Shown here in pieces: positions 1-7,304 of a stretch of 14,421 nucleotides of DNA. Made by a program: the position numbers and the translations under genes. The notes below the pieces were generated by a model. It searched no databases. It worked only from the letters and a program-made list of their open reading frames with translations, and was not told the origin of the DNA. The stretch's first letter is position 1. Each line of letters starts with the position of its first letter. The DNA is from JADJPL01 sp964607915 (GTDB taxonomy: Bacteria; Bacteroidota; Bacteroidia; Chitinophagales; Saprospiraceae): contig CAZSMU010000095.1 in the NCBI GenBank assembly GCA_964607915.1, positions 1 to 14,421 on the forward strand, in the 5' to 3' direction.

Positions 1-364
1 GGAAAAACTCCATCGCTGCCCCGGGCATTTGTCAACTATCTGACCATTCGTTCTCTGCTTACTTTCTTTTTTTGCTCGCCCAAAAAAAGAAACAAAAAAA
101 GGGCGCCCCTTCGCCCTAACCGCGTCGAAAAAACAGCCTTCGCTGTACGCAAGCTAAAAAACCAACAGAACGAATAGCTTTTTTGAACAAAATTTCACCC
201 GCCTTTGTCCGTGACCAGCATCGCCACAGAGGGGGTGTCCAAAGTCTAGTATCCTTTCAAAGGCTCCTAATATACCTCCAAAAAGGTGGAAAATACCAAA
301 AAATGAGGCATTTTTGACCCTTCGATGATCCCCATCGCAGCAAATCTCATATAAACAAGAAGCA
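1..364. other. Non-coding leader region upstream of the helicase gene
   Basis: No convincing gene is seen. Short open frames exist on both strands, but they run through homopolymer tracts and hairpins and have no recognisable protein features. The end of an upstream gene could lie in the first 45 bases (one frame stops at 41-43), but this cannot be shown. The region holds a hairpin cluster at 63-146 (separate entry). Closer to the helicase there are two small stem-loops: 299-305 with 309-315 (AAAAATG/CATTTTT, 3-nt loop) and 323-327 with 333-337 (CGATG/CATCG). Both would sit in the helicase leader. I could not place a convincing Bacteroidota -33/-7 promoter. Confidence 0.6.
63..146. repeat. 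Cluster of three short hairpins, probable dispersed repeat or terminator
   Basis: Three perfect stems follow one another. The first pairs 63-74 with 81-92 (12 bp, T-rich arm against A-rich arm, loop 75-80). The second pairs 100-105 with 112-117 (AGGGCG/CGCCCT, loop 106-111). The third pairs 133-137 with 142-146 (ACAGC/GCTGT, loop CTTC). Poly-T and poly-A arms next to a GGGCGCCCC core recall low-complexity intergenic repeats that I associate with Bacteroidota genomes; this comes from memory and was not searched. It could instead end transcription from a gene left of the window. Confidence 0.4.
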
Positions 365-3300
365 ATGAACCTGAAGATCATTTCCGCAGGTGCCGGTAGC
401 GGCAAGACGCACCGACTCACCAGCGAAATGGCTGCCCTGTTGCAGCAGGGTGTCCGCGCTCAAGGAATCATAGCCACTACGTTTACCCAAAAAGCGGCGG
501 CCGAACTTCAGGAGCGCGTGCGGGTGCGCTTGCTGGAAAGCGGCCTCACCCAACAGGCAGAAGACCTGACCAATGCCCTGATTGGCACTGTACATGGCCT
601 GGGCGTCAAGTTATTGCGCCGCTTCGCATACGAAGCTGGCGTATCCCCGGAAGTATCCATCGTAGCAGACGAAGACCAGCAGACGCTCTTCAACCAGTCT
701 TTGTCCATGACCCTGGACGAAGAGCGCTCCGAAAAGATGCAGGCCCTCTGCGACCGCTTTGGCATCGCAGACGACTGGCGCCTCGAAGTGCGCAAGCTCA
801 CGGAACTGGCCCGCTCCAATAATTTTTCGAGAGCGGTGCTGGAAGCGAGCCGCGATTTTTCTTTCTCTTCCTTTGAAGCATTTCTCGAACCCACCGAAAG
901 CGGGCTCGCGGAGACAGCCCATCCCACCCTCCAACACCGGATAGATGAGGCGATGGCCCGCATCCGCGCCAACGGCGACACCACCAAAACCACCGGCGAA
1001 GTACTGGCCAGATTGGAAGCCCTGAAAAATACCCTCCGGCTCCGGGGCACGCTCCCCTGGCCCCAGTGGGCAGAACTGTGCAAGCTGAGCCCCGGCGCCA
1101 AAAGCCGGGACGACATAGAACCCCTCAAAGCGTTCGCCCGCACGCACACCCGAAACCCTGATTTTCACCGGGATATCCGCGAATTTATCTCAGAGCTCTT
1201 CGACCTCGCCATAGCCGCCCTCGAAGAGTACCAGGCCTACAAGCAAAAACGGGGGCTCATTGACTATACCGATATGGAAGCCCTCGTCAACCGGCTCCTC
1301 GACCAGCCTGGCGTGCGCGAAACCCTCTCCGAAGAACTGGACCTGCTCCTGGTGGACGAATTTCAAGATACCAGCCCTCTACAACTGGAACTCTTCCTCA
1401 AACTCTCGAAACTGGCGCGGCACTCGATTTGGGTCGGCGACCCCAAGCAATCTATCTACGGCTTCCGCGGGGCGGCACCCGAACTGATGCAGGCCATCAT
1501 CCAGCATACGGGTGGCATACGGGACGAAGACATACAGACCAACTCCTGGCGCTCCCGCGAAGACCTCGTACACGCAGCCAACGCCATCTTTTGCCGGGCT
1601 TTCCCCCAGCTCCCCGAAAACCAGGTCGCCCTGGAAGCCCGCCGGACGCGCACCCAAGACCCCGACCAAATGGAAGACGCCCTCTTCCTGTGGAAATTCG
1701 ACTTCTCGCCCACCGACGCCGATGAGGGCAAACGGGCACCCGGCAAGCCCTGGATGGAAAATGGTATCGCACATACCCTTGCCGATCTCCTGGCCCGCCC
1801 CATCTACGTGTTGCCTAAAGGCGAGAAAACACCGCGCCCCGCCCGCCCCGGCGATGTCGCTATCCTCTGCCGCAGCAACCAGGACTGCCTCCTAATGACA
1901 GAGTCGCTCAACCACGCAGGGCTGCGGGCTACCATTGCCCGCGCCGGCCTCGCCCAAACCGCAGAAGCCCGGCTCGTACTCGCCTGCATGAAATATCTCC
2001 TGCATTATCAAGACAGCCTCTCCGTCGCCGAAATCCTCCTGCTGGCCGCGAAAGTACCTATCGAGACGATTATCGAGGAACGCCTTGCCTATCTGGAGGC
2101 CGTCGAGACCGACCAGAAGCCCCTGCGCTGGGGCCGGAAGTACGCCATCATCGAAACCCTGGACAAGCTCCGTACCCGCGCTGCCGAACTCTCCAGTTCT
2201 GAATTGCTCGATTTGCTGCTCAGCGAACTCGGACTGCGCCGCATAGCCGCTTCCTGGGGGAATCCCGTACAGCGCCTCGACAATCTGGAAATGCTCCGCA
2301 AACTCGCCCTGCAATACGAAGACGCCTGCAACCGCCTACAGACCGCCGCTTCCCTCGGCGGCTTCCTGCTTTGGGTCAGCACCCTGGAAGCCAGAGGACA
2401 CGACTTACAAGCCTCCGGTGAAAGCCAGGATGCAGTGCACGTACTCACCTACCACAAAAGCAAAGGGCTGGAATGGCCCATCGTCCTCTGCAACAACCTC
2501 GATAACGAACTCCGCGTAGATATCTGGGGCCTCGACATCGCTTTCGACCGCCCCGAAATAGACCTCGAACACCTGCTGGACGGTCGCAAAGTGCGGTACT
2601 GGGTCAATCCCTACGGCGGTCAATACGCTAAAACCCCGCTCTACGAAGCCATCCTCGCCAGTCCGGTGTATGCCCAACGGCGCCGACGGGCACTGGAAGA
2701 GGAAAATCGCCTGCTCTACGTGGGCATCACCCGCGCCCGCGACTACCTCGTGTTTCCCATGGGCCACAAACCTTCTACCAAGTGGCTGAGCCGCGCCTGG
2801 CACCACGGCGAGGAAAACCTGCCCGTGCTCGACCCAGACCACTCGGAAAGCCCCTGGGATTGGAAGGGTCGCGTCTTGCCCATACAGGTCATGCGCCTAC
2901 AAATGCCTCGGGAACTCGAGCCACGGCCCTTCGTCGAACCCCCCGCGCGCTTCCTCGCCCCAGCAGCGGGAAAGAAAGACCATCTCCCGCTGCTGATTGA
3001 CCCCCGCCGGGAGAAAAGCCCGAGCAAGCCCTTGTCCCCGGGCCCGCTTCGCCCTCCTTACATCACCACCCCTCTCTTCGCACACGATCCCCCCTCCGCA
3101 GAGGCCCTGAACGCTTTTTTGACCGCGTTCTATCCCGAATATCCGGCGTCCGAACTCGAAACCATGGCCGCCGACATCCAGGCTGCCTACGCACCCGAAT
3201 CCGCTTTCCAGGCCGGAGACCTGATCTCTGCTGCCATAGCCTGGCAGCACTATCTCGATACCCAATTTCCCGCCCGCCAATCTTTCCGAAAGTACCCGCT

Positions 3301-3550
3301 CCGGTATGTAGCCGCCAACGGTCGCATCTTTGAAACGACCCTAGATCTACTCCTGGACTGCGGTAGCGAATGGGTCATCGTGCAGCACGTCGCGTTCTTT
3401 GGCGAGCAGAAACATATCGGCAACAAAGCCCAGGAATACGCCGCCTGGGCGGCCTGGACCATGGAAGGCCTGCAAGCAGTACACGGCCCGGTACCCATAC
3501 GCACTTTCCTGCACTTCCTTACCCAACACAACCTGATGGAATTGGTGTAG
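365..3550 (+). CDS. AddA/RecB-like UvrD-family DNA helicase with a probably inactive C-terminal nuclease domain
   Basis: A 1061-residue superfamily 1A helicase, expected to be an ATP-driven translocase acting on DNA ends in the cytoplasm. Visible motifs: Walker A AGAGSGKT (8-15, Lys14); Ia TTFTQKAAAEL (38-48); Ib GTVHGLG (74-80); Walker B/motif II DEFQD (331-335); motif III GDPKQSIYGFRG (358-369); motif IV NSWRSR (393-398); motif V TYHKSKGLEW (695-704); motif VI LLYVGITRAR (783-792). The size and the C-terminal extension match AddA or RecB-type exonuclease subunits and exceed Rep or UvrD (about 700). The last 90 residues follow the RecB-nuclease pattern: an LDLLLD segment around Asp994, then WVIVQHV (1003-1009), then KAQEYAAW. 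Where active members have D-x-K, this one has Q1007-H-V1009, so nuclease activity is doubtful. No AddB or RecC-like partner is in the window. The start was chosen because Walker A sits 8 residues in, as usual for the family. Helicase call very sure; AddA identity moderate. Confidence 0.93.
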   Translation: MNLKIISAGAGSGKTHRLTSEMAALLQQGVRAQGIIATTFTQKAAAELQERVRVRLLESGLTQQAEDLTNALIGTVHGLGVKLLRRFAYEAGVSPEVSIVADEDQQTLFNQSLSMTLDEERSEKMQALCDRFGIADDWRLEVRKLTELARSNNFSRAVLEASRDFSFSSFEAFLEPTESGLAETAHPTLQHRIDEAMARIRANGDTTKTTGEVLARLEALKNTLRLRGTLPWPQWAELCKLSPGAKSRDDIEPLKAFARTHTRNPDFHRDIREFISELFDLAIAALEEYQAYKQKRGLIDYTDMEALVNRLLDQPGVRETLSEELDLLLVDEFQDTSPLQLELFLKLSKLARHSIWVGDPKQSIYGFRGAAPELMQAIIQHTGGIRDEDIQTNSWRSREDLVHAANAIFCRAFPQLPENQVALEARRTRTQDPDQMEDALFLWKFDFSPTDADEGKRAPGKPWMENGIAHTLADLLARPIYVLPKGEKTPRPARPGDVAILCRSNQDCLLMTESLNHAGLRATIARAGLAQTAEARLVLACMKYLLHYQDSLSVAEILLLAAKVPIETIIEERLAYLEAVETDQKPLRWGRKYAIIETLDKLRTRAAELSSSELLDLLLSELGLRRIAASWGNPVQRLDNLEMLRKLALQYEDACNRLQTAASLGGFLLWVSTLEARGHDLQASGESQDAVHVLTYHKSKGLEWPIVLCNNLDNELRVDIWGLDIAFDRPEIDLEHLLDGRKVRYWVNPYGGQYAKTPLYEAILASPVYAQRRRRALEEENRLLYVGITRARDYLVFPMGHKPSTKWLSRAWHHGEENLPVLDPDHSESPWDWKGRVLPIQVMRLQMPRELEPRPFVEPPARFLAPAAGKKDHLPLLIDPRREKSPSKPLSPGPLRPPYITTPLFAHDPPSAEALNAFLTAFYPEYPASELETMAADIQAAYAPESAFQAGDLISAAIAWQHYLDTQFPARQSFRKYPLRYVAANGRIFETTLDLLLDCGSEWVIVQHVAFFGEQKHIGNKAQEYAAWAAWTMEGLQAVHGPVPIRTFLHFLTQHNLMELV

Positions 3551-3552
3551 AG

Positions 3553-3627
3553 GCAAGGGGAATCCTCAAAGGGTCAAAAAGGCCCTTCTTTCCCCTTATC
3601 GCTGACCCTGCGCAACAAGTCTATTTT
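3553..3627. repeat. Palindromic dispersed repeat, copy A
   Basis: This copy starts directly after the helicase stop codon. It forms a hairpin with an outer stem 3555-3562 against 3590-3597 (AAGGGGAA/TTCCCCTT) and an inner stem 3569-3575 against 3581-3587 (AAGGGTC/GGCCCTT, one G-T pair) closed by an AAAAA loop. A conserved tail follows, TCGCTGACCC, then GCGCAACAAGTCTATTTTT. It aligns over its whole length with 7196-7270 at roughly 70% identity by eye. It could act as a terminator, a REP-like element or a small MITE. Confidence 0.6.
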
Positions 3628-3902
3628 TACTTTATAGATTTTTTTTCTAAATTAATGCTCGAATAAAGATTTATTTTCTTTTTTTGAAAAAAAACAGGTC
3701 AACACACGAGGAGACACCCTGTCCCGTTTTCAAAAAAAATTTGGAAAAAAAAGCATCGCCCTTTCATAACTTTTCCCGTGGCGGGTAAAACCTCTTTTTT
3801 ATTGGATAAACAACATGCACCCATACACCTGCTTTTGCGAAAGCTATCTCTTAAAAAAGCGTTCTATGTTGAGAACCAAAGAGGTAGTCATCAACTTTGT
3901 CC

Positions 3903-3910
3903 TATCTTTG
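3903..3910 (+). promoter_or_regulatory. Bacteroidota -7 promoter box (TATCTTTG) for the CBM48 gene
   Basis: TATCTTTG is a full match to the TAnnTTTG consensus read by the primary sigma factor of Bacteroidota. Transcription would start near 3917 and give a leader of about 95 nt. No good TTG box is found 19-21 bp upstream, so the -33 element is weak or absent. The leader includes a 6-bp stem (3983-3988 with 4003-4008) just before the start codon. Confidence 0.5.
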
Positions 3911-4013
3911 CGGCATAGTGTTCTAATTACACGAAGTAGAACGAAATTACAAAACTGTCGTGTCCGAGGGGAGAGAGAAATCCCTGATACGGGCGCGCCT
4001 AAATCAGGCAAAA

Positions 4014-4415
4014 ATGTTAAAAAAGCAGTATTCCAAGAGCAAACCCGTGTGCAAAGTGACGTTTAGCCTCCCGGTCGAAGCGGTAGAGGGTGGTGCGGAA
4101 GTTCGCGTAGTAGGTGATTTCAACGACTGGAACTGGGAGCAAGGCTTCGTCATGACGGTCAAAAAAGGCGAATATTCGGCAAGTGCCGATCTGGCTTCCG
4201 GGCGCGACTATGAGTTCCGCTATTTAGTGGACAACGAGCGCTGGGTAAACGATTGGGCGGCGGACGGGTACCTTCCTTCCCCGTATTTCGGCACCGACAA
4301 CTCGGTACTCTCCCTTCAGGAGTCTGCTCCGGCGCAAGCCGGGGTAGCAGAAGCGGCCCCTTCCGAGGCTGCTGCGCCCAAAAAGACGCGTACGACCAAA
4401 ACGGCGAAAGGCTAA
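4014..4415 (+). CDS. Stand-alone CBM48/isoamylase early-set (glycogen-binding type) protein
   Basis: A 133-residue protein that is almost entirely one E-set/CBM48-like beta-sandwich. The family motif VVGDFNDWN lies at residues 32-40, followed by the YEFRYLVD strand and the segment WVNDWAADGYLPSPYFGTDN that normally closes this fold. These domains bind glycogen or related glucans in branching enzymes and AMPK beta subunits; no catalytic domain is present here. The last 30 residues are Ala/Pro-rich and end in a basic Lys/Thr/Arg tail. There is no signal peptide, so it is probably cytoplasmic. The ATG at 4014 was chosen because the fold begins soon after it; an in-frame GTG at 3960 would add 18 residues with no visible role. 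It lies directly before glgB, whose N-terminal domain has the same motif, suggesting a shared substrate. Its own promoter and terminator flank it. Confidence 0.85.
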   Translation: MLKKQYSKSKPVCKVTFSLPVEAVEGGAEVRVVGDFNDWNWEQGFVMTVKKGEYSASADLASGRDYEFRYLVDNERWVNDWAADGYLPSPYFGTDNSVLSLQESAPAQAGVAEAAPSEAAAPKKTRTTKTAKG

Positions 4416-4440
4416 GCCGACACGGTATGACACAAAAGAG

Positions 4441-4496
4441 GCGCGACGGGTTCCGCCTGGTCTGTCTGAGGCAGCCAGTGGAACCCGTCGCTTTTT
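4441..4496 (+). terminator. Rho-independent terminator after the CBM48 gene
   Basis: A perfect 12-bp GC-rich stem, GCGACGGGTTCC (4441-4452) against GGAACCCGTCGC (4478-4489), is followed at once by seven T residues (4490-4496). The stem can be extended inward by GCCT/AGGC (4453-4456 with 4467-4470). It lies 25 bases after the CBM48 stop and before the glgB promoter, so the two genes are probably separate transcription units. Confidence 0.9.
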
Positions 4497-4543
4497 TTAG
4501 GGTAGCCGATTTCTCTCTGTGCGCGCAACTGGCATTTATTTGT

Positions 4544-4551
4544 TACTTTTG
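4544..4551 (+). promoter_or_regulatory. glgB: Bacteroidota -7 promoter box (TACTTTTG) for glgB
   Basis: TACTTTTG fits TAnnTTTG and lies 26 bases before the glgB ATG, after the preceding terminator. No clear TTG -33 box is visible at the usual spacing. This supports independent transcription of glgB with a short leader. Confidence 0.5.
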
Positions 4552-4577
4552 GCTGAAAGGAACGAAAACAAGTCGTT

Positions 4578-6488
4578 ATGAACCAAGTCCAACCCTATAG
4601 CCTGTTTACGGATTACGACATCTATCTCTTCAAATCCGGCAAGCACTACCGCATTTACGAAAAACTGGGTAGCCACATCGTATCGGTCCAAGGCGTGAAC
4701 GGCGTATATTTTGCTGTGTGGGCACCTAACGCGCAAAAAGTATCGGTGACGGGCAACTTCAACCACTGGAATGCGCAGTCCCATCCCTTGTTCCCGCGGC
4801 TCGATGAATGTGGTATCTGGGAGGGATTCATCCCGAATATCGGAAAAGGGGAACTGTACAAATACGCTATTCAGTCTATTGAGGGGAGGCGGTTTGAGAA
4901 AGGAGATCCCTACGCTTTGTTCTGGGAGATACCGCCCCACACTGCTTCCATCGTTTGGGATTTGGAGTACGACTGGCAGGATGGTGCCTGGATGGAGGCG
5001 CGCAAGGCAAAAGCGGGTACCCCGCAGCCCTGGTCGGTGTACGAGGTACACTTGCCCTCCTGGAAGAAGCGCCCCGGCACCACGCTGTCGCTGAGCTACC
5101 GGCAATTGGCCGAGGAGCTCGTCCCGTACGTAAAAGACATGGGGTTTACCCATATAGAGTTGCTTCCTGTGATGGAGCACCCGTATTATCCCTCCTGGGG
5201 CTACCAGGTGACCGGTTATTTTGCAGCCACGAGCCGTTTGGGTACGCCCCAGGATTTTATGTATCTCGTAGATGCCTTCCACCAGGCGGGCATAGGGGTC
5301 ATCCTGGACTGGGTACCCTCGCATTTCCCCACAGACGCGCACGGCCTGTCGCAATTCGACGGCACCCACCTGTACGAACACGAAGATCCACGACAAGGGT
5401 TCCACCCCGACTGGAAGAGCGCCATTTTCAACCTCGGGCGAAATGAGGTCCGCAGCTTTCTGATATCCAATGCTTTGTTTTGGTTGGGCCACTACCACGC
5501 CGACGGGCTGCGCGTGGATGCCGTGGCGTCTATGCTCTACCTCGACTACTCCCGGGAAGAAGGGCAGTGGATACCGAACCAATACGGGGGAAAAGAAAAT
5601 ATCGAGGCCATTTCCTTCTTGCGCGAGTTCAACGAGAACGTGTATAGAGAGTTTCCGGATGCGATTACCGTAGCCGAAGAGTCAACTGCCTGGTCGGGCG
5701 TGTCGCGGCCAACCTACACCGGTGGCCTGGGCTTTGGGCAGAAGTGGATGATGGGATGGATGCACGATACGCTCAACTACTTCAAAAAAGACCCGGTGTA
5801 CCGTCGCTACCACCATGGACAACTCACGTTCAGCCTGATTTATGCGTTTACGGAAAACTTCATGCTGCCGCTTTCGCACGATGAGGTCGTGCATGGAAAA
5901 GGGAGCCTGTTGGATCGAATGCCCGGCGACGAGTGGCAACGCTTTGCCAACCTACGCCTGCTCTACGGCTATATGTACGCCCACCCCGGTTCCAAGTTGT
6001 TATTCATGGGAGGGGAGTTTGCCCAGTCCAGCGAGTGGAACATCGAGAGCGGCCTGGCCTGGGACCTCTTGCAGTATGGCTACCACACGGGGGTACAGCA
6101 GTGGCTGCGGCGGCTCAACGCATTTTACAGCGCATCGCCAGCCCTGTATGCGCAGCAGTTTTCCGGAGAGGGATTTGAATGGATAGACCACGGCGATGCC
6201 GACCGTTCCATAGTATCTTTCCTCCGCAAAGGCAATGCGGCAGATTCCATGTTGCTCGTAGTGTGCAACTTTACCCCCGTCGCATACGAGGCATTCCGGG
6301 TTGGCGTACCACAACCCGGCACCTGGAAAGAGATGTTGAACAGCGACGACACCACATTCGGGGGTGCCGGGCAGCACTTGAACGGGGGCAATTGCCTTTC
6401 CGACCCGACGGAATGGAATGGACGCCCGCAGTCTATAGAGGTTAAAATTGCACCTTTAGGGATGCAAGTATTCGAATGGCTGCGGTAG
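4578..6488 (+). CDS. glgB: 1,4-alpha-glucan (glycogen) branching enzyme GlgB
   Basis: A 636-residue GH13 enzyme (EC 2.4.1.18) that cuts alpha-1,4 chains and re-attaches them as alpha-1,6 branches during glycogen synthesis in the cytoplasm. An N-terminal CBM48 domain carries VTGNFNHWN (57-65). The catalytic barrel shows MEHPYYPSWGYQVTGYFA and VILDWVPSHF. The nucleophile is Asp314 in GLRVDAV, the acid/base is Glu367 in VAEES, and the third carboxylate is Asp435 in LSHDEVVHGK. An all-beta C-terminal domain ends in the typical APLGMQVFEWLR. Length fits the shorter branching enzymes that lack the extra N1 domain. The start codon is the first ATG after the -7 box. All key residues are present and no frameshift is seen. 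Only the CBM48 protein next to it points to the same pathway; other glg genes are not in the window. Confidence 0.97.
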   Translation: MNQVQPYSLFTDYDIYLFKSGKHYRIYEKLGSHIVSVQGVNGVYFAVWAPNAQKVSVTGNFNHWNAQSHPLFPRLDECGIWEGFIPNIGKGELYKYAIQSIEGRRFEKGDPYALFWEIPPHTASIVWDLEYDWQDGAWMEARKAKAGTPQPWSVYEVHLPSWKKRPGTTLSLSYRQLAEELVPYVKDMGFTHIELLPVMEHPYYPSWGYQVTGYFAATSRLGTPQDFMYLVDAFHQAGIGVILDWVPSHFPTDAHGLSQFDGTHLYEHEDPRQGFHPDWKSAIFNLGRNEVRSFLISNALFWLGHYHADGLRVDAVASMLYLDYSREEGQWIPNQYGGKENIEAISFLREFNENVYREFPDAITVAEESTAWSGVSRPTYTGGLGFGQKWMMGWMHDTLNYFKKDPVYRRYHHGQLTFSLIYAFTENFMLPLSHDEVVHGKGSLLDRMPGDEWQRFANLRLLYGYMYAHPGSKLLFMGGEFAQSSEWNIESGLAWDLLQYGYHTGVQQWLRRLNAFYSASPALYAQQFSGEGFEWIDHGDADRSIVSFLRKGNAADSMLLVVCNFTPVAYEAFRVGVPQPGTWKEMLNSDDTTFGGAGQHLNGGNCLSDPTEWNGRPQSIEVKIAPLGMQVFEWLR

Positions 6489-6508
6489 GCGGGCAGCGCA
6501 TTGCTTCC

Positions 6509-6523
6509 CCTCGCAACAAGTCT
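6509..6523. repeat. Solitary 15-bp end of the palindromic repeat
   Basis: CCTCGCAACAAGTCT is the exact reverse complement of 7187-7201 (the left end of repeat copy B) and nearly matches the right end of copy A (3609-3622). It lies between the convergent glgB and 6536-7024 genes. It may be a remnant of a third copy, as no matching second arm is seen beside it. Confidence 0.45.
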
Positions 6524-6535
6524 AATGCTGTGCGC

Positions 6536-7024
6536 TTACTCTCCGGCTACGCCCAGGAAGAAGATCAACCCCTGTAGGCGATAGGTAGCCCGTCCTTTTG
6601 GGATGACTTCGTCTGCTTTCATTTTTTGGCGTACCAGGCGGTACACCCCCTTGTATATCTCCCCGTTGAACTCGAGCTCGCCCTGCTTGCCGCCAATCGA
6701 ATCGCCGACGGTAAAGATTAGGATGTAGCCATACTCCCCGTACGCTGGGCGGTCCAGAAAAGCACCTGCCTGAACCATTTCTTCCAGTCCGAGCGGGCGG
6801 ATGGGGTCTTTGAAGCGGTTGGGACCTGGAGGGCCCAGAGGGCTGTCTTTTGCGGATAGCGTACCGTCGGTGACGATAATCGTCAGCCCCTTCCCTTGGG
6901 ACTGGCTCTGAAATTGAGCTCGAAGCAGAGCGGGGGCACCCGCAAAGCAGGCGAAGAGCAAGAGGGGGAGCATTGTTTTTTTTAGGGCAGCAGTCTTGCT
7001 TTCTGTTTTTTTCCAAACATCCAT
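6536..7024 (-). CDS. Small exported protein of unknown function
   Basis: A 162-residue protein that I do not recognise. The N-terminus has a lysine-containing stretch followed by a hydrophobic segment (MLPLLLFACFAGAPALL, 18-34) and a plausible signal peptidase site at LLRA-QF (36/37), so it is probably exported to the periplasm or beyond. The mature part begins with a Gln/Ser-rich patch and then mixed beta-type sequence (LTIIVTDGT; YGYILIFTVGDSIGG; GELEFNGEIYKGVYRLVRQKM). The C-terminus is hydrophobic (LQGLIFFLGVAGE). Met18 (start near 6973) would give a shorter protein, but the longer form supplies the positive n-region. It converges with glgB. Reality as a gene is supported by the signal peptide and coherent composition; function is open. 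Confidence 0.65.
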   Translation of the reverse strand: MDVWKKTESKTAALKKTMLPLLLFACFAGAPALLRAQFQSQSQGKGLTIIVTDGTLSAKDSPLGPPGPNRFKDPIRPLGLEEMVQAGAFLDRPAYGEYGYILIFTVGDSIGGKQGELEFNGEIYKGVYRLVRQKMKADEVIPKGRATYRLQGLIFFLGVAGE

Positions 7025-7186
7025 GGAATCTGTTTTATAGGTATACTACTGAATTCCCCTCGGTTACGAAAGGCGTTCGTCTATACTTTAGCCGTTTTTA
7101 TACGTTTTTTGAACTATCCTAAAACAAAAAAGGATGAAGCGTGGTTCAAAGCGTTTGGTTTTGTCATGGATTGGTCATTAGCCATC

Positions 7187-7270
7187 AGACTTGTTGCGAG
7201 GAGAATCATCAAGGGGCAATAGAGGCTCTTTTTCTCCTCTTCGCTGACCCCTCGCGCAAAAGCCTATTTT
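7187..7270. repeat. Palindromic dispersed repeat, copy B (near-complete)
   Basis: The outer ends are imperfect inverted repeats: AGACTTGTTGCG at 7187-7198 and a right end near 7253-7265 whose reverse complement reads AGGCTTTTGCG. Inside, GAGGAGAA (7198-7205) pairs with TTCTCCTC (7232-7239). The interior aligns with copy A at 3553-3627. In the outer stem two base pairs differ between copies and both changes are compensated on the opposite arm, so the hairpin itself appears to be maintained. It lies upstream of the outer membrane barrel gene, about 35 bases before its start. Confidence 0.65.
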
Positions 7271-7304
7271 TTTTCAAAGCACACAACCCACTCACCCTTA
7301 AAAG

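Larger units (their letters stand above)
3551..4013. other. AT-rich intergenic region between the helicase and CBM48 genes
   Basis: No supported gene lies here. The first 75 bases are copy A of the palindromic repeat (separate entry), which may also serve as the helicase terminator. From about 3625 to 3810 the sequence is dominated by T and A runs with no clear structure. An open frame at 3815-4066 is unlikely to be real because the promoter -7 box for the next gene lies inside it and its protein has no recognisable features. The final hundred bases are the promoter and leader of the CBM48 gene. Confidence 0.55.

Noticed and set aside
154..420. Possible 88-codon minus-strand gene before the helicase
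   Set aside because: It overlaps the helicase start and Walker A region and shows no coherent features.
3960..4013. Extended GTG start for the CBM48 protein
   Set aside because: The added 18 residues have no role in the fold, and the region contains a leader stem; ATG at 4014 is simpler.
3815..4066. Possible 83-codon gene before the CBM48 gene
   Set aside because: It contains the TATCTTTG promoter box and the leader of the next gene and overlaps its start in another frame; no protein motif is seen.
4536..5582. Long open frame (348 codons) antisense to glgB
   Set aside because: It lies opposite the conserved catalytic barrel of GlgB, whose motifs prove the + frame; high-GC codon bias often opens the opposite strand.
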